DNA of 64,000 nucleotides from Corynebacterium pollutisoli (lineage in GTDB: Bacteria > Actinomycetota > Actinomycetes > Mycobacteriales > Mycobacteriaceae), in the NCBI RefSeq assembly GCF_900177745.1, contig NZ_FXAR01000005.1, positions 1 through 64,000 on the forward strand, given 5' to 3'. Made by a program: the position numbers and the translations under genes. The notes beneath the pieces were generated by a model. The model was not told where the DNA came from and made no database searches. It saw only the letters and a program-made list of their open reading frames with translations. Shown here piece after piece: positions 1 through 14,757 of the stretch (its first letter is position 1; each line of letters opens with the position of its first letter).

Positions 1-137
1 CCACCCATCAAGGCAGCCAGCCAGCACACACAACCAACAACCACAAACAAAAGTACATTGGCACACTATTGAGTTCTCACACAACAACCGCACACAGTTA
101 CGCTTCCGGATGAACCGGATTTGTTTCTGCGGCTGGA
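1..137 (-). other. 5' leader of a 16S rRNA operon
   Basis: On the minus strand this stretch reads as a typical actinobacterial pre-16S leader. It follows a strong promoter, contains a boxA-like antitermination element (TGAGAACTCAATAG, 66-79) and then a T/G-rich run. It is not coding. The mature 16S gene would begin beyond the left edge of the window. tyrS directly upstream of an rRNA operon fits corynebacterial gene order. That the RNA continues into 16S is inferred, because the gene itself is not in view. Confidence 0.75.
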
Positions 138-143
138 GATTCA

Positions 144-172
144 ACTCTAGCTGACTGTTTTCAAGAAGTCAA
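144..172 (-). promoter_or_regulatory. rRNA operon promoter
   Basis: Minus strand: -35 TTGACT (172-167), a 17-bp spacer and -10 TAGAGT (149-144). This predicts a start near 137, just upstream of the boxA leader. It is one of the best sigma-A-type matches in the window, as expected for a stable-RNA promoter. Confidence 0.75.
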
Positions 173-244
173 CATGGTGTTCATCTCCCTGTCACCTCGT
201 GCCCTCCGCAGTGTTTCTCTGCGGCGCTCTCGGCGACCTCCATT

Positions 245-273
245 AAGTTACTCACGTCCCCCGTCTTCACCAA
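245..273 (-). promoter_or_regulatory. possible second rRNA promoter
   Basis: Minus strand: -35 TTGGTG (273-268), a 17-bp spacer and TAACTT (250-245), about 100 bp upstream of the main promoter. Tandem promoters are usual for corynebacterial rrn operons. The hexamer match is only moderate. Confidence 0.35.
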
Positions 274-314
274 ATCGCCAGGTCAGACGGGGTAACGTTC
301 GTCGTAAAGTAACG

Positions 315-1580
315 CTATGCGGTGACCTTCACGCCGGCGAAGTTCTTTTTGCCGCGGCGGAGCACGAGCCAGGATCCGTGCAGCAGATCACCCTCGGCGG
401 GCTCCCACTCCTCGGAGGCGATTCGCTCGTTGTTCACGTAGGCGCCACCTTCCTTGATCGCACGGCGGGCGGCACCGCGGGAGTCAACCAGGCCCGATCC
501 GACGAGGAGATCGACGATGGTGCGGGGCTCGCCGGCGCCGACCTCGAACACCTCGGTCTCGGACACGGCGGAGGCCAGGGTCTTCTCGTCGAGATCCGTC
601 AGCTCGGCGCGGCCGAAGAGTGCCTGGGAGGCGAGCTCGACGGCAGCGGTGGCCTCCTCGCCGTGGACGAGGTTGGTCATCTCGCGGGCCAGACGACGCT
701 GTGCCTCCCGCTTGAAGGGTCGCTCCGCGACCTCGGTCTCCAGCTCGGCCAGCTCCTCGGCGGTGAGGAACGTGAACCAACGCAGGTAGCGGATGACGTC
801 GGCGTCGGAGGCGTTGATGAAGTACTGGTACCAGGTGTACGGGCTGGTCATCTCCGGATCGAGCCACAGGGAACCACCGCCGGTGGACTTGCCGAACTTC
901 TTGCCCTCGGAGTCGGTGACCAGCGGAACGGTCATCGCGTGGACGGATTCGCCGTCCATACGGCGGTTGAGGTCGACGCCGGCGACGAGGTTGCCCCACT
1001 GGTCACCACCACCGACCTGCAGAACGCAGTCATAGTTGCGGCGCAGCTGGACGAAGTCGTTCGCCTGGAGCAACACGTAGGAGAACTCGGTGTAGGAGAT
1101 GCCGTCGGTCTCCAGGCGGCGCTTGACGGTGTCGCGGGACAGCATCGTGTTGAGCGGGAAGTGCTTGCCGATGTCGCGGAGGAAGGAGATCGCGGTGAGG
1201 TCCTTTGTCCAGTCGTTGTTGTTGAGCAGCAGCGCCGCATTGTCCCCCTCGAAGGAGACGAAGCGGGAGAGCTGGCCGGAGATGCGCTCGGACCAGTCGG
1301 CGACGGTGTCGGCGGAGTTCATGGAACGCTCACCGACGTCACGCGGGTCACCGATCATGCCGGTGGCACCGCCGGCGAGGACGATCGGACGGTGCCCGGC
1401 CTGCTGGAAACGACGCAGCATGAGCAGCGGTACCAGGTGGCCGGCGTGCAGGGACGGGCCGGTCGGATCGAATCCGCAGTACAGGGTGATGGAGGTGCCG
1501 TCGGTGGCCTCGCGCAGGGCGTCCAGGTCGGTGGACTGGTTGATGAGGTCGCGCCAGGTCAACTCGTCAATGATGTTCAT
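315..1580 (-). CDS. tyrS: tyrosyl-tRNA synthetase
   Basis: Charges tRNA-Tyr with tyrosine in the cytoplasm. This is a class I synthetase with the HIGH-like HAGH near residue 45, the KMSKS-like KFGKS in the middle and a C-terminal S4-like RNA-binding region ([12 protein letters not shown]). The length of about 420 residues fits the bacterial TyrRS family. I prefer the ATG at 1580 (protein begins MNIIDEL) over a TTG six codons upstream, because homologous N-termini start near this point. It lies upstream of the rRNA operon, oriented towards it, as in other corynebacteria. No clear terminator separates it from the rrn promoters. Confidence 0.97.
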   Translation of the reverse strand: MNIIDELTWRDLINQSTDLDALREATDGTSITLYCGFDPTGPSLHAGHLVPLLMLRRFQQAGHRPIVLAGGATGMIGDPRDVGERSMNSADTVADWSERISGQLSRFVSFEGDNAALLLNNNDWTKDLTAISFLRDIGKHFPLNTMLSRDTVKRRLETDGISYTEFSYVLLQANDFVQLRRNYDCVLQVGGGDQWGNLVAGVDLNRRMDGESVHAMTVPLVTDSEGKKFGKSTGGGSLWLDPEMTSPYTWYQYFINASDADVIRYLRWFTFLTAEELAELETEVAERPFKREAQRRLAREMTNLVHGEEATAAVELASQALFGRAELTDLDEKTLASAVSETEVFEVGAGEPRTIVDLLVGSGLVDSRGAARRAIKEGGAYVNNERIASEEWEPAEGDLLHGSWLVLRRGKKNFAGVKVTA

Positions 1581-1622
1581 GAAGGATCTCTCGTGCAAAT
1601 GGGAAGAAGCGGGAAAAGGGTG

Positions 1623-1805
1623 TTACTCGGCGGTGGGCGGCCACGGGGTCGCTTCGTCGATGAGCATCACGGGGATGCCGTCGTCGATGCGATAGGCCAG
1701 GCCGAGCCTGTCGTTGACCAGGACCTGACGGTCCTCGAGATAGGTCAGCGGGCCCTTGTCCTTCGGACAGGCGAGGACTTCCAGCAACTTCGGATCGAGA
1801 CTCAT
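1623..1805 (-). CDS. Trm112-family small protein
   Basis: A 60-residue protein of the Trm112/YcaR type. It begins MSLDPKLLEVLACP and has the family's LACPxxKGPL region followed by a beta-rich tail (YRIDDGIPVMLIDEA). Such proteins are small zinc-ribbon-like partners or stability factors of methyltransferases. Only one Cys of the usual pairs is retained, so metal binding is doubtful. Its ATG overlaps the stop of the upstream membrane-protein gene by 4 nt, so the two are probably translationally coupled. Confidence 0.85.
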   Translation of the reverse strand: MSLDPKLLEVLACPKDKGPLTYLEDRQVLVNDRLGLAYRIDDGIPVMLIDEATPWPPTAE

Positions 1806-2407
1806 GACTCAGTATCGTACCCGGGGGCCGGGAGGCGCCCGAACTGGAGGCGCAGTGCGCGGGTCTGGTCCTCGAGTTCGCGGAGGGTGTCGTTGACCAC
1901 GGCCTTGTGGATGCGCAGCGTCTCCTCCTCGAGGATCCCCAGGGCGTCGACGGTCTGGGGGACCGCCGCCGGGTGCTGACGGTCCGTCACCTGCAGGTAG
2001 GCGTCGATTGTGGCGGGCACGTAGTCGTCGATGATCGTCTCGATGACCACCCGCTGCTCGGGCACGTCCTCCAGGTGCTCCCACTCGAGAAGCACCTGGA
2101 CGAGGGCTCCACGGAGGGAGGCGGTGGCGTCGAGGACCCCGGACGCCGGACCCGATTCGTAGAGTCGACTCGTACTGCGGTCCAGTCGACGGAGCAGTTC
2201 ATCCGCGTCGGGGCGTTCCGGGGCCGGGGGCAGGGCCTGCTGGCGGGGTGCGGGGGTCAGCGCGACGCCCGCACCCCAGCCGGCCAGGGCCACGACGGGC
2301 CACAGGAAGCCGAGCCCGGCGACGAGGTGGACGACGAGGATCGCGGTCGCGATGAGCATGCCGACGAGGTTCTTCCGGGAGAGGAAGAAGTTGTCACTGG
2401 TATCCAC
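1802..2407 (-). CDS. XpaC-like membrane protein
   Basis: About 201 residues. Two N-terminal hydrophobic segments (roughly residues 13-50) are followed by a charged helical region that resembles the XpaC/5-bromo-4-chloroindolyl-phosphate-hydrolysis family, a group often found with tellurite/toxic-anion-resistance TelA. No TelA gene is nearby. The start is GTG 2407, preceded by AAGGAG four bases upstream; the longer ATG ORF would run further into the neighbour. It overlaps the end of the binding-protein/vWA gene by 14 nt and the Trm112 start by 4 nt, which indicates one operon. Biochemical function is unknown. Confidence 0.6.
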   Translation of the reverse strand: MDTSDNFFLSRKNLVGMLIATAILVVHLVAGLGFLWPVVALAGWGAGVALTPAPRQQALPPAPERPDADELLRRLDRSTSRLYESGPASGVLDATASLRGALVQVLLEWEHLEDVPEQRVVIETIIDDYVPATIDAYLQVTDRQHPAAVPQTVDALGILEEETLRIHKAVVNDTLRELEDQTRALRLQFGRLPAPGYDTES

Positions 2408-3983
2408 GGATCTCCTTGAAGGCCGCCTCGAGGTCCCCGTCGAGGGCGTCGAACACCTTGCCACCGGTGAGCTCGGCGACCTCGGTCATCTCGCCGACGT
2501 TGGCCTCCCCGTAGAGGATGACGAACACGGGGATGTCGGCCGCCGGGCCGGAGAGGCCGGCGTGGAATTCGCGGAACTGGTCGAGGGTGACCCCGGCTGT
2601 GAGTTCGCCGTCGCTCATGAGCACGATCGACGGGATTGCCCCCTCCTCCGCGGCGACGGTGCCGTAGGCGTTGATGAGTGCGGAGTAGATCGCGGTCGCC
2701 CCCTCCGCGTGGAGTCCGTCGACCGCCGCCGAGAGTTCCCCGGTGGCCTGCGGGTCCTCCGCGGAGTACCGCAGGGTGAGCGGCGCGGCGGGGGCGTCGG
2801 CGAAGGGCTGCAGGCTGATCCTCTCGCGGTCCCGGAAGCCGACGCTGCCGGCGGCGCCGTGGGCGGTGCCGTCGATGAGCGAACGCAGGGTGTCCTGCAG
2901 CATCGCCAGGCGCTCCCCCTCCATGGACCCGGAGGTGTCGAGAACGAAGACGGTGTCGCCCGGCGGGCGCAGCTCATTGTGGAACGCGGCGACGAGACGG
3001 TCCGTGATGGTGCGGGTGGCCGGGAAGGGCAGTTCGATGAGCAGCTGACCGGCCAGCTCGGGCGGGAGGTCAGAGGTGGCGTCGACGGGGCGTCGATACG
3101 AGTCCGTCATGACCTCGGGGCGCTCGAGCAGCCACTCGCTGAGCGCGGCGACCTTCTCGCGGGCCTCCGGCTGTGCGGGGCGGGCGAGCGTCGACAGCGG
3201 GTAGTCCGCGGAGACGACACCGTCGGCGGGAACGATGACGGTGAGGTCGGCACCCTCGTCGCGGTTGACGGTGTGGAGGACGGACTCGTAGTTGATGAGG
3301 GCGTCGGCACGCGAGCGGTCCGTGAGAAACGTGTCGGTGAGCCATCCGGAGGAACCGGAGGTGAGCGTCTGCCCGGAGAAGAAGCCCTGCAGCTGCGGGC
3401 TGACGCGGTCGATGTCGGACTCTGTGAGGGCGGCACCGGTGTCCGCCAGGGCGGTGGCCACCGACACGAGGGCGGAGAAACCGGAGTTCGACGCGGAGGG
3501 GTCGGTCATGCCGAAGGTGATGTCGCCGTCGGCGGCGGCTCCGGCGATCTCCGACCACATCGGCTGGCGGGCGTCCCACCCCAGTTCGGCGGCCGTGTCG
3601 GAGGTGACGCCGAAGGCCACGGGAGACAACCCGATCTTGGTCTGGTCGGCGAGGTGACCGGAGGCGCCGAGGATGTCGACGTAGCGGTTGGTGGCGAACC
3701 AGGTGGCGTCGTACTCGTCGTCGAAGCCGCCGTCGAGAAGCGTGCGCGAGTTGTCGAGGGTGCCGGCCGGGAAGCTCAACTCGATGGGGAACCCGAGATC
3801 GTCGGCGGCATCCTCGATGACCGGCTCGAGATCCTGCAGCTCGGTGGCGGCGACAATACGCAGCGGCGTACCGTCCGTGCCGCCTGTGCCGCCGCCGACG
3901 ACGGGCAGCTCGGTGTCGCCACAGGCGGTGAGCGTGAGGGCCGTGACCAGGGCGGTCACGGCGGCGGTGAGGCGGGTCCTCAT
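2394..3983 (-). CDS. substrate-binding/vWA-domain lipoprotein
   Basis: 529 residues. The signal peptide ends in a lipobox (LTLTAC, Cys about residue 21), so the protein is probably membrane-anchored on the outer face. Residues ~40-320 look like a type-2 periplasmic binding protein. Residues ~345-529 form a von Willebrand A domain with an intact MIDAS: DTSGS, a Thr in GATAIYSAL and the Asp of MSDGE. vWA domains bind divalent metal and partner proteins. It overlaps the 392-residue binding-protein gene upstream by 4 nt and the XpaC-like gene downstream by 14 nt. The ligand is unknown. Domain calls are strong; the biological role is not known. Confidence 0.8.
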   Translation of the reverse strand: MRTRLTAAVTALVTALTLTACGDTELPVVGGGTGGTDGTPLRIVAATELQDLEPVIEDAADDLGFPIELSFPAGTLDNSRTLLDGGFDDEYDATWFATNRYVDILGASGHLADQTKIGLSPVAFGVTSDTAAELGWDARQPMWSEIAGAAADGDITFGMTDPSASNSGFSALVSVATALADTGAALTESDIDRVSPQLQGFFSGQTLTSGSSGWLTDTFLTDRSRADALINYESVLHTVNRDEGADLTVIVPADGVVSADYPLSTLARPAQPEAREKVAALSEWLLERPEVMTDSYRRPVDATSDLPPELAGQLLIELPFPATRTITDRLVAAFHNELRPPGDTVFVLDTSGSMEGERLAMLQDTLRSLIDGTAHGAAGSVGFRDRERISLQPFADAPAAPLTLRYSAEDPQATGELSAAVDGLHAEGATAIYSALINAYGTVAAEEGAIPSIVLMSDGELTAGVTLDQFREFHAGLSGPAADIPVFVILYGEANVGEMTEVAELTGGKVFDALDGDLEAAFKEIRGYQ

Positions 3984-5158
3984 GGTGCATCCTCCTCGAT
4001 GTCGTCCGGCGGAGCCGGGCTAGAATACTGGGCCCCGACACCCTCGATGAGTTCCTCGAGGCGGTCGTAGACGGGCGGGTCGACGGTGGCCAGGAAGGCC
4101 GGTGGCTCCGCGATGCCGTGGTCCCCCAGCGCCGTGGCGAACAGGCTCCGATCACCCGGGCGGAAACCGTGCTCGGCGGCCAGGCGCTGCAGCTCCGGGT
4201 CCGTGGTGAGCAGGCGTCCGACCTCCGCACCGTCGTCGGTGAGGGCGACGAGCATGTGGGTGGAGTTGAGCGTCGGGTCCGGGTAGGCCAGCGCCATGTC
4301 GTCGCGGATGCGGGAGTTCTCCGCCATCTTCTCCCCCAGGTACTGGGCCTCGTAGACCATCACCATGGGGCGGGCACCGATGCCCTGCGCCAGGTAGTCG
4401 GCGAAGGGCCCGGCGGAGGTCGACTCGGTGTAGCCCTGTCCGACGAACAGCGGGCTGACCGCGTCGATGACCTCCCTGACCTGCGCGTCGGAGGTGACCA
4501 CTCCCCCGCCGCGGGTCACCCACGCCAGGATCGACAGGTACATGGCAGCGGAGTTCGAGGTGCGGATGTCCGTCGAGGAGATCTGCACGGTCCGCGGCGA
4601 GGGGTACTCCGGTCCCAGGTCCCGCCAACGGGTCTCACTGCGCGCCAGCTCGATGTAGCGCTCCATGTCGATGAACCAGTGGCCGGCCTCCTGCCGTGCC
4701 ACACCCTCCCGCTCGAGGATCTGCAGGATCGGGGTGAAGGTCGCCACCGCCATCGGCGAGTGGAACGGGGTGTTCACTCCCCGGTTGGGCACGCTGCTGA
4801 CGATCTTCTGCCCCGCCGGGGCCGAGGACGGGAAGGCGAAGTCGTAGGAGTTCAGGTCGACGTCGGTGGCGATCCGCCGGGAACCGGCCGTGTCGACGTC
4901 CACCTCGAAGCCGTGCTCGGCGAGGACGTCCTGCACCCGCGGGTCCTCGAAGAACCCCCGTTTCTCCGAGCCGATGACACCCGAGACCTGCACGGTCCCG
5001 CCGCCCCCGGCGCTGCTTCCGACACCGGGGACACCGGGGATACCGGGGAGGCTGAGGGTGCCGCGCCCGATGAGGACCGCGACCACTGCCAGAACAAGCA
5101 AAATCAGGCCGACGATGACGGAACATCCTCGGCCTGATCTGCCCTGCGCCTTACTCAT
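3980..5158 (-). CDS. membrane-anchored binding-protein-like protein
   Basis: 392 residues. One N-terminal transmembrane helix (residues ~13-32) is followed by a Gly/Pro-rich linker and a large extracellular region with the look of a type-2 solute-binding protein. No Cys lipobox is seen, so anchoring is by the helix. A TAAGCT box six bases before the ATG suggests a leaderless transcript that opens the three-gene cluster. The downstream partner carries a related binding domain fused to vWA, so the two may act as a pair on the cell surface. No specific function is assigned. Confidence 0.6.
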   Translation of the reverse strand: MSKAQGRSGRGCSVIVGLILLVLAVVAVLIGRGTLSLPGIPGVPGVGSSAGGGGTVQVSGVIGSEKRGFFEDPRVQDVLAEHGFEVDVDTAGSRRIATDVDLNSYDFAFPSSAPAGQKIVSSVPNRGVNTPFHSPMAVATFTPILQILEREGVARQEAGHWFIDMERYIELARSETRWRDLGPEYPSPRTVQISSTDIRTSNSAAMYLSILAWVTRGGGVVTSDAQVREVIDAVSPLFVGQGYTESTSAGPFADYLAQGIGARPMVMVYEAQYLGEKMAENSRIRDDMALAYPDPTLNSTHMLVALTDDGAEVGRLLTTDPELQRLAAEHGFRPGDRSLFATALGDHGIAEPPAFLATVDPPVYDRLEELIEGVGAQYSSPAPPDDIEEDAP

Positions 5159-5211
5159 GGGCGAAGCTTATGACGCTTCTTTCGGTTCGGCCACTCGAAC
5201 GGTCTGGACCT

Positions 5212-6645
<1,434 letters not shown>

Positions 6646-7848
6646 CTAGTTCGTCGCCTCGCGGTCACGCTTGTTGGCGATCTCCGAGGACAGGCCGTGG
6701 AGCTTGACGAAGCCCTTGGCCATGGTCTGGTCGAAGGTGTCACCGGTGTCGTAGGTGGCCAGGTTGAAGTCGTACAGGGAGTGGTTGGAGCGACGGCCGT
6801 TGACGGTGATGGAACCGGCGTGCAGCACGAGGCGGATGTCGCCGGTGACGTGCTCCTGGGTGGAGTCGATGAAGGCGTCGAGGGAGCGCTTGAGCGGGCC
6901 GAACCACAGGCCGTCGTAGACCTCCTCGGACCAGCGGGCGTCGACGAGGCGCTTGTAGCGGGCCAGCTCGCGCTCGAGGGTGACGTCCTCGAGGGCCTCG
7001 TGGGCCTTGATGAGGATCATGGCACCCGGGGCCTCGTAGATCTCGCGGGACTTGATGCCGACGAGGCGGTCCTCGACCATGTCGAGACGGCCGACACCCT
7101 GTGCGCCGCCGCGGCGGTTGAGCTCCTCGATGGCCTCGAGGACGGTGACGGGCTTGCCGTCGATGGCGACGGGCTTGCCGCCCTCGAAGGAGATGATGAG
7201 CTCATCCGGGGCGTTGCCCAGGGTCGGCTCCTCGGTGTAGGCGTAGATGTCCTTGGTCGGGGCGTTCCACAGGTCCTCGAGGTAGCCGGTCTCGATGGCG
7301 CGGCCCCAGACGTTCTGGTCGATGGAGAACGGGGAGGAGGCGGACTGCTCGATCGGCAGGTCGATCTCCTCGGCGAAGGCGATGGCCTTGTCGCGGGTCC
7401 AGGCGTAGTCGCGGGCCGGGGCGATGATCTCCAGGTCCGGGTTGGCGTTGCGGAAGCCGACCTCGAAACGGACCTGGTCGTTGCCCTTGCCGGTGCAGCC
7501 GTGGGAGACGTGGGTGCCGCCGTGCTCCTTGGCCGCCTCGACGAGGTGCTTGACGATGAGCGGGCGGGAGATCGCGGAGACCAGCGGGTACTGCTTCATG
7601 TACATGCCGTTGGCCTTGATGGTCGGCAGGCAGTACTCGTCGGCGAACTCGTCGCGGGCGTCGATGACGATGGACTCGACGGCACCGGAGTCGAGGGCGC
7701 GCTGGCGCACGGACTCCATATCCTCGCCGCCCTGCCCGAGGTCGAGGGACACGGCGACGACCTCGCCGCCGGTCATCTTGGCCAGGTACGGGATCGCGAC
7801 GGTGGTGTCGAGGCCGCCTGAGTAGGCGAGGACGACGCGTGCAGACAT
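6646..7848 (-). CDS. argG: argininosuccinate synthase
   Basis: ATP-dependent ligation of citrulline and aspartate. The N-terminal ATP pyrophosphatase loop AYSGGLDT is intact; other conserved blocks include [15 protein letters not shown] and [12 protein letters not shown]. 400 residues, as expected. A good ribosome site (AAGGAG) lies upstream of the ATG. The 53-bp gap from argR contains AT-rich sequence that could hold a second promoter, as some corynebacteria transcribe argG separately; I see no decisive box. Confidence 0.97.
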   Translation of the reverse strand: MSARVVLAYSGGLDTTVAIPYLAKMTGGEVVAVSLDLGQGGEDMESVRQRALDSGAVESIVIDARDEFADEYCLPTIKANGMYMKQYPLVSAISRPLIVKHLVEAAKEHGGTHVSHGCTGKGNDQVRFEVGFRNANPDLEIIAPARDYAWTRDKAIAFAEEIDLPIEQSASSPFSIDQNVWGRAIETGYLEDLWNAPTKDIYAYTEEPTLGNAPDELIISFEGGKPVAIDGKPVTVLEAIEELNRRGGAQGVGRLDMVEDRLVGIKSREIYEAPGAMILIKAHEALEDVTLERELARYKRLVDARWSEEVYDGLWFGPLKRSLDAFIDSTQEHVTGDIRLVLHAGSITVNGRRSNHSLYDFNLATYDTGDTFDQTMAKGFVKLHGLSSEIANKRDREATN

Positions 7849-7901
7849 AGGGGGTTCTCCTTGGGTTTTGGTGTTACTGATTATTGAGGATACCGGGGGC
7901 T

Positions 7902-8381
7902 CTAGGAGCCGGTGAGCAGGTCCCCCAGCTCACGGCCCGTGAGGGGTTCGCGGGCGAGGACGAAGATGGTGTCGTCACCCGCGATGGTGCCGACGGTCTC
8001 ATCGAGACCGACGCGGTCGATGAAGCTGGCGAGGTACTGCGCCGCCCCGGGCGGGGTGCGCAGCACCGCGATGTTGCCCGAATGGTCCACCGCGACGACC
8101 AGCTCGTCGAGCATGCGGCGCAGCTTCTCCTTCGGGCCGGTCAGTTGCGCCGCGAGCTGCTTCTCGACGTGGCCCACGACGTAGAAAGCCCTCCCCTGGT
8201 CGGGGCGGATCTTCTTGGCACCCAGCTCGTCGAGGTCGCGCGACAGGGTGGCCTGGGTGATGTCCACGCCTTCGTCGAGAAGCAGTTCGGACAGCTGCAC
8301 CTGGCTGGAGACCCGGGTCTTGCCGAGGATCTCCAGGATCTTGCCCTGGCGGGCGGTGCGGGAGACGGGAGCGGACATCAT
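7902..8381 (-). CDS. argR: arginine repressor ArgR
   Basis: Arginine-responsive DNA-binding regulator of the operon it sits in. The N-terminal winged helix-turn-helix has the ArgR hallmark ([23 protein letters not shown]). The C-terminal hexamerisation/arginine-binding domain includes the [11 protein letters not shown] block. The start is ATG 8381 or 8378 (two consecutive Met codons), abutting the argF stop. It probably binds the ARG-box-like sequence before argC at about 13713-13740. Confidence 0.96.
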   Translation of the reverse strand: MMSAPVSRTARQGKILEILGKTRVSSQVQLSELLLDEGVDITQATLSRDLDELGAKKIRPDQGRAFYVVGHVEKQLAAQLTGPKEKLRRMLDELVVAVDHSGNIAVLRTPPGAAQYLASFIDRVGLDETVGTIAGDDTIFVLAREPLTGRELGDLLTGS

Positions 8382-10512
<2,131 letters not shown>

Positions 10513-10516
<4 letters not shown>

Positions 10517-11454
10517 TTGTCGGCGTCCTTCCTGAACACAGCGCCGGCGGGGTAATCGCCGCGGTCGTAGTTGTCGGGCAACACCATGGTGCCGATACCG
10601 CCCATGGTGAGCAGCTCGAGGATGACGGAGTGGGCGATGCGACCGTCGATGACGTGCGCCGCGGACACCCCGCCCTGCACCGCGCGCAGGCAGGACTCCA
10701 TCTTCGGGATCATGCCGGAGTCGAGATTCGGCAGGATGGACTCGAGCTCGGAGGTGACGATCTTCGACAGCAGCGAGTCGCGGTTGGGCCAGTCGGTGTA
10801 GAGGCCCTCGACGTTGGTGAGGATGAGCAGACGCTCGGCGCCGAGCGCATCGGCCAGTGCCCCGGCAGCGGTGTCGGCGTTGATGTTGTACACCTCGCCG
10901 TCCTCACCGGGGGCGATGGTGGAGACGACCGGGATGCGGCCGGCCTCGATGATGTCCATGACGGCCGAGGGGTTGACGGCGGTGATGTCGCCGACCAGTC
11001 CGATGTCGGTGGGGACGCCACCGACGTCGACAAGCCGCTTTTCCGCGGTGAACAGACCGGCATCCTCACCGGATGTGCCCACGGCGTAGGGGCCGTGCGA
11101 GTTGATGAGACCGACGAGATCGCGGCCGACCTGGCCGAAGAGCACCATACGGACGATCTCCATGACCTCCGGGGTGGTCACGCGGAATCCGCCCTTGAAC
11201 TCGCCGTCGAGGCCGAGTCGCTTGAGCATCGAGGAGATCTGCGGGCCGCCGCCGTGCACGACGACCGGCTTGGCACCGACCGTGCGCAGGAAGACCATGT
11301 CGGCGGCGAAGGCGGCCTTGAGGTCATCGTCGATCATGGCGTTGCCGCCGTACTTGACCACGACGATCTTGTCGCGGAAGTGCTGCAACCAGGGCAGGGC
11401 CTCGGCCAGTACGTGGGCGCGGGCCTCGTTGCTGAGCTTCTTCAGTGCTTCCAT
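10513..11454 (-). CDS. argB: acetylglutamate kinase
   Basis: Phosphorylates N-acetylglutamate. The amino-acid-kinase fold is shown by VVKYGGNAM near residue 34, VVHGGGPQI, and [12 protein letters not shown] near the C-terminal third. 313 residues. In corynebacteria this is the arginine-feedback-inhibited step; the N-terminal helix needed for arginine sensitivity ([12 protein letters not shown]) is present. Confidence 0.97.
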
Positions 11455-11463
11455 GGTGGGGTC

Positions 11464-12615
11464 CTAGGAGGAGTAGGCGGAGTTGATGTGGACGTAGTCG
11501 TGGGAGAGGTCCGTGGTGCGGACCGTCGCGCGGCCGGGGCCGCCGGTGCCGAGGTCGACGCGGACGTCGATGTCGGCGCCGGAGAGGTCGACCTCGCGGG
11601 CGGTGGGCGTGCCCGTGGTGTTCTCGCACACGGCGTGGCCGTTGAAGTAGACGGAGATGTGGTCGGGGTCCATGTCGGCGTCGGCCATGCCGACGGCGGC
11701 GAGAACGCGACCCCAGTTCGGGTCGGAGCCGAACATCGCGCACTTGAAGAGGTTGTCGCGAGCCAGGGTGCGGGCGGCGTTGACGGCCTGCTCATCGGAG
11801 CCGGTGCCCTCAACGGTGACGGTGACGCGCTTGGTCACACCCTCGGCGTCGGCCTGCATCATCCGGGCGATGTCCTCGCTGGCCTCGAGCACGGCGGCGT
11901 TGAGCTCCTCCTGGCTCGGGGAGATACCGGACGCGCCGGAGGCGAGCAGAAAGACGGTGTCATTGGTGGAGGTGGAGCCGTCGATGTCGAGGGTGTCGAA
12001 GGTGACCCTGCTGGCCGCGCGCAGGGCCTCGTCGAGCATCTCCGGGGTGGCGGAGGCGTCGGTGGTCAGGCAGACGAGCATGGTGGCCAGCGAGGGGCTC
12101 ATCATTCCGACGCCCTTGCCCATGCCGCCCAGGGTCCAGCCGTCGCCCTTTACCAGGACTTCCTTCTTCACCAGGTCGGTGGTCATGATGGCTTCCGCGG
12201 CATCGCCACCGTGATCACCCAGGCCCGGAACGAGCTTCTCGACGCCCGCGTGAATCTTGTCCATCGGCAGCGGCTCGCCGATGAGGCCGGTGGAGCACAC
12301 GCCGACGTCGGTGGGCGCGACGTCGAGAAGCTTCGCCACCTGATCGACGGCCGCCTGCGCATCCTTATCCCCCTGGGTGCCGTTGCAGGCGTTGGCGTTG
12401 CCGGCGTTGAACAGCACCGCGCGGATCTGCCCGTCCTTGATCGACTCACGGGAGATCTTCACCGGGGAGGCGACGACGCGGTTGCGGGTGAACACCGCGG
12501 CGGCGTGGAACTCAGGCCCGTTGTTGACCACGAGGGCCAGGTCAGGGTTACCCGAGGGCTTGATGCCTGCGGTGAGGGCGGCGGCAGTGAATCCTGCGGG
12601 GGCGGTGATGCTCAT
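11464..12615 (-). CDS. argJ: bifunctional ornithine acetyltransferase/N-acetylglutamate synthase
   Basis: Recycles the acetyl group from acetylornithine to glutamate. The autoproteolytic site ATML (in SLATMLVCL) is intact; cleavage before its Thr would give two subunits. GMGKGVGMM precedes it. 383 residues. An argJ-type cyclic pathway fits the absence of argE and argA in the cluster; whether it is bi- or monofunctional cannot be told from sequence alone. Confidence 0.95.
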   Translation of the reverse strand: MSITAPAGFTAAALTAGIKPSGNPDLALVVNNGPEFHAAAVFTRNRVVASPVKISRESIKDGQIRAVLFNAGNANACNGTQGDKDAQAAVDQVAKLLDVAPTDVGVCSTGLIGEPLPMDKIHAGVEKLVPGLGDHGGDAAEAIMTTDLVKKEVLVKGDGWTLGGMGKGVGMMSPSLATMLVCLTTDASATPEMLDEALRAASRVTFDTLDIDGSTSTNDTVFLLASGASGISPSQEELNAAVLEASEDIARMMQADAEGVTKRVTVTVEGTGSDEQAVNAARTLARDNLFKCAMFGSDPNWGRVLAAVGMADADMDPDHISVYFNGHAVCENTTGTPTAREVDLSGADIDVRVDLGTGGPGRATVRTTDLSHDYVHINSAYSS

Positions 12616-12642
12616 GAGGGAAGGCTTTCCGGGGTTGTGGGA

Positions 12643-13740
<1,098 letters not shown>

Positions 13741-13798
13741 TGGCGTGTCTCCGGGCGCCTAGAGTGGACGGATATCACAACCGACCACGGGAGGCACC

Positions 13799-14092
13799 GT
13801 GCCGCCGCAGACCAGAAGAACCATTCGCTTCTTCGCTGACTGGGGAGCTGACTCCCCTCTCTGGGAGTCAGGTACGGACTTCTACCTCCCGGCCCCGGAA
13901 GACTACGGCCTCCCCACCTCCCTGTCGGACAGGCTCCGGGCCTGGGCCTCCCATTGGACAGAGCACCATCACTGGGACACCGGGTGGGACGATCCCCGCG
14001 CCGCTGAGTACTCGCAGAAGGAAGGAGACGAGCTCCTTGACGCGCTCCGCACCCACGTCGCGCCCTTCGCCGACGTCATCGACGAACGATGA
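13799..14092 (+). CDS. hypothetical protein
   Basis: 97 residues, soluble, rich in Trp, Asp and His (for example SHWTEHHHWDTGW), with no signal peptide or membrane segment. The start is GTG 13799, preceded by GGGAGG five bases upstream. A TAGAGT -10 box at 13760-13765 lies in the gap shared with argC. I do not recognise a family. Codon use looks like the neighbouring genes, so it is probably real. Confidence 0.6.
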   Translation: MPPQTRRTIRFFADWGADSPLWESGTDFYLPAPEDYGLPTSLSDRLRAWASHWTEHHHWDTGWDDPRAAEYSQKEGDELLDALRTHVAPFADVIDER

Positions 14093-14255
14093 ACCCCGGT
14101 CTTTCTGCTCGACCGACCAGCTCCTCATCCTCTCCGGTCTTCCCGCGGTCCCCCGGCCCGGTGATGTCCATGGGTCTGCTCATAGTCGCGGGACCAGCCT
14201 TCCCGGTCGCCGGGGTATCGGCGTCGCTGCGCAGGTATCTTGCCCGCCGACGGGT

Positions 14256-14729
14256 CTAGCTGCTCAGCTGCGAGCTCATCGCCGTGGGGTTGTTCCCCAC
14301 CGTGGAGGGCCCTGCGTAGGCAACGTAGTTCAGCGAACCGGAGAGCACGTGCAGGCCGCCCATGGGGTCGGCGAACACGGTGATGCCGTGGGCGTTGCCC
14401 GGCTGGCCCGCGCCGAGGGCCTGCTTCTCGCCCACGAGCCCCTGGTTCCAGCAGCCGACGACACCGGGGCCGTTGCCGGAGACGATGACCGCGGGGATCT
14501 TCTCCTCCGGCGGGTTGCACTCGGGCATGGTCTGGCGGGCCCCGTCGCTGACGCAGATGACGTGGGGGCCGTTCTGCGTCATAACGACGTCACAGCGAAC
14601 GTCGCCGGCGGCGTTGGTGAACTGGACATCGCCTTCGGCCGCATTCGCGGCGGAGGCGCCGCCGATGAGTGCGGCGGCAGACAGGGCGGGGACAGAAAGA
14701 AGGGTCAGGGCACGACGTGAAATGGTCAT
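14256..14729 (-). CDS. secreted hypothetical protein
   Basis: 157 residues. A classical signal peptide (MTISRRAL, hydrophobic core, cleavage near ASAANAA at about residue 30) precedes a small mature domain with four Cys that could form two disulfides. A TAGGGT box six bases before the ATG suggests a leaderless mRNA. Family not recognised; probably an exported protein restricted to Corynebacterium. Confidence 0.7.
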   Translation of the reverse strand: MTISRRALTLLSVPALSAAALIGGASAANAAEGDVQFTNAAGDVRCDVVMTQNGPHVICVSDGARQTMPECNPPEEKIPAVIVSGNGPGVVGCWNQGLVGEKQALGAGQPGNAHGITVFADPMGGLHVLSGSLNYVAYAGPSTVGNNPTAMSSQLSS

Positions 14730-14757
14730 GCCCCGACCCTACTGAACTTTCCTGAAC

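Noticed and set aside
174..1979. Long plus-strand ORF (601 codons) opposite tyrS
   Set aside because: It is the shadow of tyrS and its neighbours in high-GC DNA, with no domain or ribosome site.
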